Assembly (NCBI GenBank): GCA_964412195.1
Contig: CAYPNP010000013.1
Span: 1 to 64,000 of the forward strand
Origin: CAYPNP01 sp964412195
Lineage (GTDB): Bacteria; Acidobacteriota; JAAYUB01
DNA length: 64,000 bases
Direction: 5' to 3'
Position numbers and translations under genes: made by a program. This document shows, piece after piece, positions 18,086 to 23,823 of the stretch; the stretch's first letter is position 1; the number at the start of each line of letters is the position of its first letter. Below the pieces are notes generated by a model. That model was not told the DNA's origin. It searched no databases and saw only the letters and a program-made list of their open reading frames with translations.

Positions 18086-19900
18086 TCACTTCTGGAGGGC
18101 GGCCAGGTTTTCGTTCAACTTCTGCTCGGGGAGCCAGGCACCCCGGACCATCACCCCGCGGGGACGCTCCAGGCCGATGAGATCCTGCAGGGGATTCCCC
18201 TCCACCAGCAGCAGGTCCGCCCGCTTCCCCACGGTGGCGGTCCCGAACTCGCCCCGCTTCCCCAGAAATTCCGCCGGACGGACGGTCGCCGCCTGCAGCG
18301 CCTCGTAGGGCGTGAATCCGCTTTCGCGTAGCTGTTGGAGCTCCCAATGCAGGGACACGCCAGGCGGCACCATGGGCACGCCCATGGCGTCGGTGCCCGC
18401 CATCATCGGCACTCCCTCGCGGTGGAGGGCCGCCGCCAGCTTCCGGGTGAAGACCGGGTAGTCGTGCATCAGGGCCGCCAGCCAGGGCGGCAGGGGCGGG
18501 CCGGCTTCCCGCCACTCCTGTTGAAGCCCGGGGGGAAGGGCGCGGAAGGCCGGCGTGGAAGTGACCCGGCCCGTCCCGGCATCCGAAATGTCAATCAGGT
18601 TATCGTACAGCACCAGGGTGGTCTGGACCCAGATCCCGGCGCGCTTGCAGTCCGCCGCCACCTGCCGGATCCCGGCGTCGGTGCACCGCCAGACCAGCGG
18701 CACCCACCAGGTCAGGGTGAAAGCCAGGACCAGCGCGGCCAGGATTGCCGCCGTCGCCGTCAGCCGGGAAAAGAGACGCCCGCCGCCGTGCCGCCACGCA
18801 CGGACTAGGTAGAATCCACCGGCCACGGTCAGCGCCGCCAGTGTGAAGCCCAGCAGGGTCATCACCAAGAGCATCCAGATGCGGCCGAACAGCGGCCCGC
18901 CGGGAACCAGGGGGATCCAGGCCGCCAGCGTCAGGACCGCCGCCAGCAGGGCAAATCCGGCCAGGCGGCGCGCCCGGCCGAGCTCCGGCGGCCGCTCCGG
19001 CTTCGGGCGGCGGCGCAGCCGGCGCACCCCCGCCGCCAATCCCCACCCCGCCAGGACGGCCACCAGCGCCAGCAGACTGATCGCCGACGCCATGGCGTAA
19101 TCACCCGTGCGGCGTACGGGGAAAAAGTACAGCGGGTTGAATTCGCCGATGTGCGCCAGCGACTGCCCGGACCGGAGCGCCGCTTCGAGGCCCAGGTTGT
19201 ACGGCCCGTGGCCCAGGATGGGAATCCCGGCGCGGTGGGCGGCTTCGTTGACGCGCTCGTAGGTCGGCCGGTCCATCCAAGTGGTGGTGGCGTACCCGCC
19301 GGTCTTCTCATCGATCACCTGGTGGAGCTTGATCATGTCGTAACCGGCCTTGACCTGGGCCGCCACCTCGCGCTCCGCCTCCGCGGGGGTGCGCACGCGG
19401 GGTTCCTGGACGAACTCCCCGGAGTTGTACAGGTTGGGCGCCAGCAGCTCCCCTGCCCGGATGCGCCGCTGCTGGTCAAGATTCTCCGGCAGCCCCCGCA
19501 GGTTGAAGACCGTGGTGACGCCGTAGGCCAGGTAGATGGGCGCGTCTCCGAAATCCGGCCGCGCTCCCACCAGCGGATCGAGGTGGACGTGGGCGTCCGT
19601 CAGGCCGGGCATCAGGTAGAGGCCGGTCCCGTCGATGACCTCCGCCCCCTCCGGCACGGGCGTGGAGGCCGTCGGGCCCGCCGCGGCGATGCGTTCTCCC
19701 CGGACAACCACCGTCTGGTCGGGCAACACCGCCTCCCGGTCCATGGGCACCAGCTGCACGTGGATGAAAGCCATCACCTTCTCCGCCAGCTCTCCCCGTC
19801 CTGCTGCGTGGGGATCGGCCAAGCCGACCCGTCCCGCCGCCGGAGATGCCGCCGCGAGCCAGGGCAGGAGAACCGCCAGGCAAATGATTCTTGAGCGCAT
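18086..19900 (-). CDS. Amidohydrolase-superfamily protein with an internal membrane domain
   Basis: A 604-residue imidazolonepropionase/prolidase-like amidohydrolase. It has a signal peptide, a small beta domain (VVVRGERIAAAGP), GLTDAHVHLD (metal His104 and His106), MIKLH (Lys191), LGHGP (His231), AHIGEF (His250) and, late, MAGTDAMG (metal Asp). Between His250 and the rest of the barrel lies about 130 residues with four hydrophobic helices (about 269-290, 314-330, 340-366, 379-399), which is not normal for the family. ATG at 19900 is preferred to a TTG 12 nt upstream because TTGGAG precedes it. Substrate unknown; probably periplasmic and membrane-anchored. Confidence 0.82.
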   Translation of the reverse strand: MRSRIICLAVLLPWLAAASPAAGRVGLADPHAAGRGELAEKVMAFIHVQLVPMDREAVLPDQTVVVRGERIAAAGPTASTPVPEGAEVIDGTGLYLMPGLTDAHVHLDPLVGARPDFGDAPIYLAYGVTTVFNLRGLPENLDQQRRIRAGELLAPNLYNSGEFVQEPRVRTPAEAEREVAAQVKAGYDMIKLHQVIDEKTGGYATTTWMDRPTYERVNEAAHRAGIPILGHGPYNLGLEAALRSGQSLAHIGEFNPLYFFPVRRTGDYAMASAISLLALVAVLAGWGLAAGVRRLRRRPKPERPPELGRARRLAGFALLAAVLTLAAWIPLVPGGPLFGRIWMLLVMTLLGFTLAALTVAGGFYLVRAWRHGGGRLFSRLTATAAILAALVLAFTLTWWVPLVWRCTDAGIRQVAADCKRAGIWVQTTLVLYDNLIDISDAGTGRVTSTPAFRALPPGLQQEWREAGPPLPPWLAALMHDYPVFTRKLAAALHREGVPMMAGTDAMGVPMVPPGVSLHWELQQLRESGFTPYEALQAATVRPAEFLGKRGEFGTATVGKRADLLLVEGNPLQDLIGLERPRGVMVRGAWLPEQKLNENLAALQK

Positions 19901-20015
19901 CGTCCGCTCCAATCCGCAAGATATTTACAAAAACGAAGGGACCGCCGCGAAAAGTTGCATTCCGGGAGAAGGGTCCAGCCGGGCCGGCGGGAGGCGGCCG
20001 GCCCCGGGGGCTGCT

Positions 20016-20366
20016 TCAGGCTCCGGCAGTCTCCGCCGGAACGGTCTTGAGGGCATCCTCCCGGGTGTCGAAGATGGGCATGACCCGGTCGAGCTTGGAC
20101 ACCACGAAGATCTCGCGGATACGCGGGTTCAGGGAGAAGAGGCCGAAACTGCCGCCGCCGTCCCTCTTCATTTTCAGGAGCAGCATGAACAGCCCCAGCC
20201 CCACGCTGCTGATGTATTCGAGCTGCCGGCAGTCCAGGAGCAGGTGCGGCGCGGCGGCGACCGAGACCAGCATCCGCTTCTTGGCGTCCTCGGTCGTGAG
20301 GGAATCGAGCCGGCCGACGAGTTCCAGCATGATCAGGTTGCCCTTGCGCTCCTCCCGGATTTCCAT
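20016..20366 (-). CDS. STAS-domain anti-sigma factor antagonist (RsbV/SpoIIAA-like)
   Basis: A 116-residue single STAS domain. VGRLDSLTTEDAKKRM at the N-terminus and LLLDCRQLEYISSVGLGLFMLLL in the middle match the family, with the SS pair at the usual phosphorylation site. In partner-switching it would bind the RsbW-like kinase encoded immediately upstream when unphosphorylated. AAAGGAG precedes its ATG, and only 4 nt separate it from the upstream gene. The pair is divergent from an ECF-like sigma factor gene; whether that is the regulated sigma is unknown. Confidence 0.88.
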   Translation of the reverse strand: MEIREERKGNLIMLELVGRLDSLTTEDAKKRMLVSVAAAPHLLLDCRQLEYISSVGLGLFMLLLKMKRDGGGSFGLFSLNPRIREIFVVSKLDRVMPIFDTREDALKTVPAETAGA

Positions 20367-20370
20367 CGGC

Positions 20371-20784
20371 TCACTCCTTTGGCTGCAGTTTCTTTCTCAG
20401 GGTCAGCACGTTGCGTCCGCCGTCGCGCCGATAGGCCACGTCGTCCATGAGGGTCCGGATCAGGTGGATCCCCAGGCCCCCGATCCGCCGTTCCTCGAGC
20501 GGCGCGTCGAGATCGCCCACGGGCGCCTGCAACGGATCGAAATACCGGGCATCGTCCTCGATCACCGCCGTGACGGCGCCACCTGACGATTCCAGCCGGA
20601 TCGTGACCTCGTGGCCCCCCTCCGCCGGGTAACCATGCCGGACGATGTTGGTGAACACTTCTTCCAGGACCAGGGTGAGGACGTAGGCCTCATCCTCCGA
20701 CACGTCGCACCGGCGGTTGAACGCCGCCAGCCGATCGAACAGGACGCCGACCTCCTGCAGGCGGTTCTCCAGCGTGAATGTCAT
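20371..20784 (-). CDS. RsbW-like anti-sigma factor / serine kinase (HATPase_c_2)
   Basis: A 137-residue GHKL ATPase. The N box is LVLEEVFTNIVRHGYP, the G1 region DDARYFDPLQAP and the G2 box GGLGIHLIRTLMD, all typical of the RsbW/SpoIIAB family, which phosphorylates STAS antagonists and sequesters a sigma factor. I chose the ATG at 20784 (CGGAG upstream) since the usual domain begins right there; a longer reading to 20934 adds only low-complexity residues. Co-transcribed with the STAS gene. Confidence 0.88.
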   Translation of the reverse strand: MTFTLENRLQEVGVLFDRLAAFNRRCDVSEDEAYVLTLVLEEVFTNIVRHGYPAEGGHEVTIRLESSGGAVTAVIEDDARYFDPLQAPVGDLDAPLEERRIGGLGIHLIRTLMDDVAYRRDGGRNVLTLRKKLQPKE

Positions 20785-20845
20785 TGACTCCGTGACGCGG
20801 ATGGGCGTGACTCCTTGCGTGATCGGATCCTCGGATTTGATTGCT

Positions 20846-20854
20846 ATTATACCA
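20846..20854 (-). promoter_or_regulatory. Extended -10 promoter of the rsbW/STAS pair
   Basis: Reads TGGTATAAT on the minus strand, a TGn-extended consensus -10, about 60 nt upstream of the RsbW-like ATG. No good -35. Confidence 0.5.
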
Positions 20855-20955
20855 GATCCAACCGCCCCCCTCCGGCGGGTTTCTCCCCGCGAACCGGTCC
20901 CGAAAGAGCACCGCGCAGGTTCCGCTGTAACCAATTACAAATACGGTATATATGC

Positions 20956-20984
20956 TTGACTTCCCGGTCCCGTCCGCATATACT
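20956..20984 (+). promoter_or_regulatory. Sigma-70-type promoter of the ECF-like sigma gene
   Basis: TTGACT at 20956-20961, 17-nt spacer, TATACT at 20979-20984; 65 nt upstream of the ATG at 21050. Confidence 0.7.
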
Positions 20985-21049
20985 GTTTATCAAGTTCATC
21001 TTGCATTCAACACAACGCGGCGCCTCGGTCTCTCCAGGGAGGCATCCGC

Positions 21050-21607
21050 ATGCACGAAGTCGGCGAGCAGTTTTACATCTACATCCGGTCGTCCTTCGGC
21101 GAGCGGGAGAAGTCCGCGCTCTACGATTACATCTGGAAGAACTACCGCCGCCGGGTCGCCTTCTACATTTCCAGCCTGGTGCCGCCCCAGCACCCGTATT
21201 TCGACGACCTGGTCCAGGAAGTGCTGCTCAAGGTCTACCACAACCTCCACACTTTCAACCCGCTGAATTCCTTCAAGGCCTGGCTCTACACCATCGCCCG
21301 CCACCACTGCCTGGATTTCCTGAAGGCCCGGGGCGAGAAGATCGAGCGCGCCGCCGCCCGCCCGGACGTGGAATCGCTGCAGAGCCCCGCCAACCCCGAG
21401 ACGCTGTCCTACCAGCACGAAATCCTCGACCGGATCGACGGCTTCATCCACGGCCTCGACCCCCTGGACCAGGAGATCTCCTACCTGCGTTTCTACGAGA
21501 ACCTGAAGTACCGGGACATCGGCCGGGTGGTCCATCTCAACGTCAACACCGTCAAGTGGCACGTCCACCAGATCAAGACTCGGCTCAAGGAGCACCTAGC
21601 CGGCTGA
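21050..21607 (+). CDS. RNA polymerase sigma factor, ECF-like
   Basis: A 185-residue sigma factor with region 2 (RRRVAFYISSL…FDDLVQEVLLKVYHNLHTFNPLNSFKAWLYTIARHHCLDFLK) and region 4 (LDPLDQEISYLRFYENLKYRDIGRVVHLNVNTVKWHVHQIKTRLKEHL). GGGAGG precedes the ATG. It is divergent from an RsbW/STAS pair and followed 176 nt downstream by a membrane-anchored repeat protein where an anti-sigma gene would usually sit. No zinc-finger anti-sigma is encoded nearby. It has its own near-consensus promoter, so it may not be autoregulated from an ECF promoter. Confidence 0.88.
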   Translation: MHEVGEQFYIYIRSSFGEREKSALYDYIWKNYRRRVAFYISSLVPPQHPYFDDLVQEVLLKVYHNLHTFNPLNSFKAWLYTIARHHCLDFLKARGEKIERAAARPDVESLQSPANPETLSYQHEILDRIDGFIHGLDPLDQEISYLRFYENLKYRDIGRVVHLNVNTVKWHVHQIKTRLKEHLAG

Positions 21608-21617
21608 GGACGCCCCT

Positions 21618-21633
21618 CCCCGGCAAACCGGGG
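21618..21633 (+). terminator. Short stem-loop after the sigma factor gene
   Basis: CCCCGG and CCGGGG pair across a CAAA loop. There is no T tract, so termination is uncertain. Confidence 0.25.
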
Positions 21634-21783
21634 CTGCCCCCCCCTCGCAAACGCAAAATTTATTCACTCGCCCAACCTTCCGACAATTTCGTCGTCTATG
21701 TGGGCAAAACCACCAGGTGCCTTATGAACATCGAGAAACAACTCAGAAAATATTACCGGACAAAATTGCCCCAGGAGGGAGTC

Positions 21784-23622
21784 ATGTCTAAGAAACACTA
21801 TTATTTCGGGGGGATCGCGGCGGTCGCCGCCGTGGTCGTGATCTACCTGGCCTTCTTCTACCCGTGGCCGAAGTCGACCTCGCCGGAGGAGGCGGCCGGG
21901 ACCATCGGCGGGGTGCAGAAAGCGGACAAATTCCGCACCGAGCAGATCACCGACAAGGACGTCCTGCTGCAGAACACCGAGGTGCAAGCCCTGCTCCAGA
22001 ACGACCAGGTCCAGAAGTTGGTCCAAGACAAGGATTTCCAAAAACTGATGAAGAACGACGCGTTCCGGCAGGCTCTCACCAGCGATGCGTTCCGTCAGGC
22101 CATGAACAGCGACGCGTTCCGGATCGCTCTGGCCGATCCGGCGTTCCGTCAGGCCATGGCTAGCGACGCTTTCCGGCAGGCCATGTCATCTGACGCCTTC
22201 CGGCAGGCCATGAGCAACGACGCCTTCCGCGCCGTCATGTCCACCGCGGCATTCCGGCAGGCCGCGGAGAGCGGCGCCTTCCGGCAAGCCGTTTCGGCTG
22301 ACGCCTACAAGCAGGCCATGGCCAACGATGCCTACAAGCAGGCTTTGAGCAGCCCCGCCTTCCGGCAGGCCCTGACCAGCGACGCTCTCCGCCAAGCCAT
22401 GAACAGTGACGCTTTCCGGATCGCCATGTTCAGCGATGCCTTCCGCGCGGCCCTGGCCAGCGACGCCTTCCGCGCCGCGATGGGCAACGACGTTTTCCGG
22501 ACGGCGTTGAACAGCGACGCCCTTCGGACCGCCTTGAGCAGCGATGCGTTCCGGGTCTCGCTCTCCAACGACGCCTTCCGCTCGGCGATGACCAGCGACG
22601 CGTTCCGCAATGCAATGAATGAAACTGCTTTCCGGAACGCCCTGGCCAACGACGCCTTCCGCGCCGCGATCTGCAGCGATGCGTTCCGGGCTGCATTCTC
22701 CAACGACGCGTTCCGCAGCGCCCTGTCCAGTGACGCCTTCCGCGCCGCCTTCTCCAGCGAGGCGTTCCGGCAGATGCTGGCCAACCCGGCGTTCCGTCAG
22801 GCGCTTTCCAGCGACGCTTTCAAGCAGGTCGCCAACACCGAAGCCTACCGCCAGGCGATGACCAACGCCGCATTCAAGAATGCCGTGGCGAACGACGCCT
22901 TCCGCGCCGCCCTAGCCAGCGACGCCTTCCGTGCGGCCCTGGCCAATGACGCCTTCCGCGCCGCCCTGGCCAATGACGCCTTCCGCGCCGCCCTGGCCAG
23001 CGATGCGTTCCGCGCCGCCCTCTCCAGCGACGCCTTCCGCGCCGCCCTGGCCAGCGACGCCTTCCGTGCCGCCCTCTCCAACGATGCCTTCCGCGCCGCC
23101 CTGGCCAATGACGCGTTTCGTGCGGCCTTGTCCAGCGACGCTTTCCGCACCGCCCTCTCCAGCGATGCGTTCCGCGCCGCCCTCTCCAACGACGCCTTCC
23201 GTGCCGCCCTGGCCAGCGACGCCTTCCGTGCCGCTCTGGCCAACGCGGCGTTCCGCCAGGCGCTTTCCAGCGACGCGTTCCGGCAGGCCTTGTCCAGCGA
23301 CGCCTTCCGTGCCGCCCTCTCCAACGATGCCTTCCGCGCCGCCCTGGCCAATGACGCCTTCCGCGCCGCCCTGGCCAGCGACGCCTTCCGTGCCGCCCTG
23401 GTCAACGACGCCTTCCGTGCCGCTCTGGCCAACGACGCCTTCCGCGCCGCCCTGGCCAATGACGCCTTCCGCGCCGCCCTGGCTACTGACGCGTTTCGTG
23501 CGGCCTTGTCCAGCAACGCCTTCCGCACCGCTCTATCCAGCGATGCGTTCCGCACGGCCTTGAACAATGACGCTTTCCGCGCGGCGCTGAACGCCGACGC
23601 CTTCCGGACGACAGGCGAATGA
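21784..23622 (+). CDS. Membrane-anchored protein of 58 tandem nonapeptide repeats
   Basis: A 612-residue protein: short basic N-terminus, one TM helix (about 7-26), a linker with degenerate repeats (NTEVQALLQ NDQVQKLVQ DKDFQKLMK), then exactly 58 nine-residue units from residue 91 to the stop, consensus (S/N)DAFRAAL(A/S). DNA from 22054 to 23619 is 58 units of 27 bp; units 32-54 are nearly identical, earlier ones more diverged, suggesting recent expansion. I know no named family with this unit. Every unit has an Asp and an Arg, so the array is charge-neutral and alanine-rich, probably helical. ATG at 21784 follows AGGAGGGA; an in-frame ATG at 21724 would add a 20-residue cytosolic extension. 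It follows an ECF-like sigma gene, in the usual position of an anti-sigma gene. Confidence 0.85.
   Translation: MSKKHYYFGGIAAVAAVVVIYLAFFYPWPKSTSPEEAAGTIGGVQKADKFRTEQITDKDVLLQNTEVQALLQNDQVQKLVQDKDFQKLMKNDAFRQALTSDAFRQAMNSDAFRIALADPAFRQAMASDAFRQAMSSDAFRQAMSNDAFRAVMSTAAFRQAAESGAFRQAVSADAYKQAMANDAYKQALSSPAFRQALTSDALRQAMNSDAFRIAMFSDAFRAALASDAFRAAMGNDVFRTALNSDALRTALSSDAFRVSLSNDAFRSAMTSDAFRNAMNETAFRNALANDAFRAAICSDAFRAAFSNDAFRSALSSDAFRAAFSSEAFRQMLANPAFRQALSSDAFKQVANTEAYRQAMTNAAFKNAVANDAFRAALASDAFRAALANDAFRAALANDAFRAALASDAFRAALSSDAFRAALASDAFRAALSNDAFRAALANDAFRAALSSDAFRTALSSDAFRAALSNDAFRAALASDAFRAALANAAFRQALSSDAFRQALSSDAFRAALSNDAFRAALANDAFRAALASDAFRAALVNDAFRAALANDAFRAALANDAFRAALATDAFRAALSSNAFRTALSSDAFRTALNNDAFRAALNADAFRTTGE
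22054..23619 (+). repeat. 58 x 27-bp coding tandem repeat
   Basis: Contiguous 27-bp units encoding the nonapeptide array, in phase with the gene throughout and without spacers. The 3' half is the most homogeneous. Confidence 0.9.
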
Positions 23623-23772
23623 GCCGGTCTGGCAGCCTGGCATGTCAGGAGCAGCGCCGCCTTCCCGCCACGCCGGGGAGGCGGCGCCATCCTGTTCCCC
23701 GACGCAAGGACGCAACGGCTGGCGCGGCGTCGCCAGCGAACCGGTTCCCGGCGCTGGCCATGTATTGAAACA

Positions 23773-23781
23773 TGCTATAAT
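23773..23781 (+). promoter_or_regulatory. Extended -10 promoter before the HExxH protein gene
   Basis: TGCTATAAT, a perfect TATAAT with TGn extension, 42 nt upstream of the ATG at 23824. A small inverted repeat (CATGT…ACATG) overlaps at 23759-23774. Confidence 0.5.
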
Positions 23782-23823
23782 TACGGCAATTATCAACCAT
23801 TCGTCTTAAAGAGGGGGACCGGC

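Noticed and set aside
17546..18180. Two similar short frames starting MERLGAGG and MKRLGAGG
   Set aside because: They are the same shifted frame over the oxidoreductase end and its decayed copy, so the similarity reflects DNA duplication, not paired genes.
22054..23619. CRISPR-like array (regular 27-bp repeats)
   Set aside because: The units are contiguous with no spacers and encode an in-phase nonapeptide; it is a coding tandem repeat.
22845..23690. Minus-strand frame in the nonapeptide gene (repeated ARKASLARA)
   Set aside because: Open only because the 27-bp periodicity removes stops; it has no anchor sequence or ribosome site.
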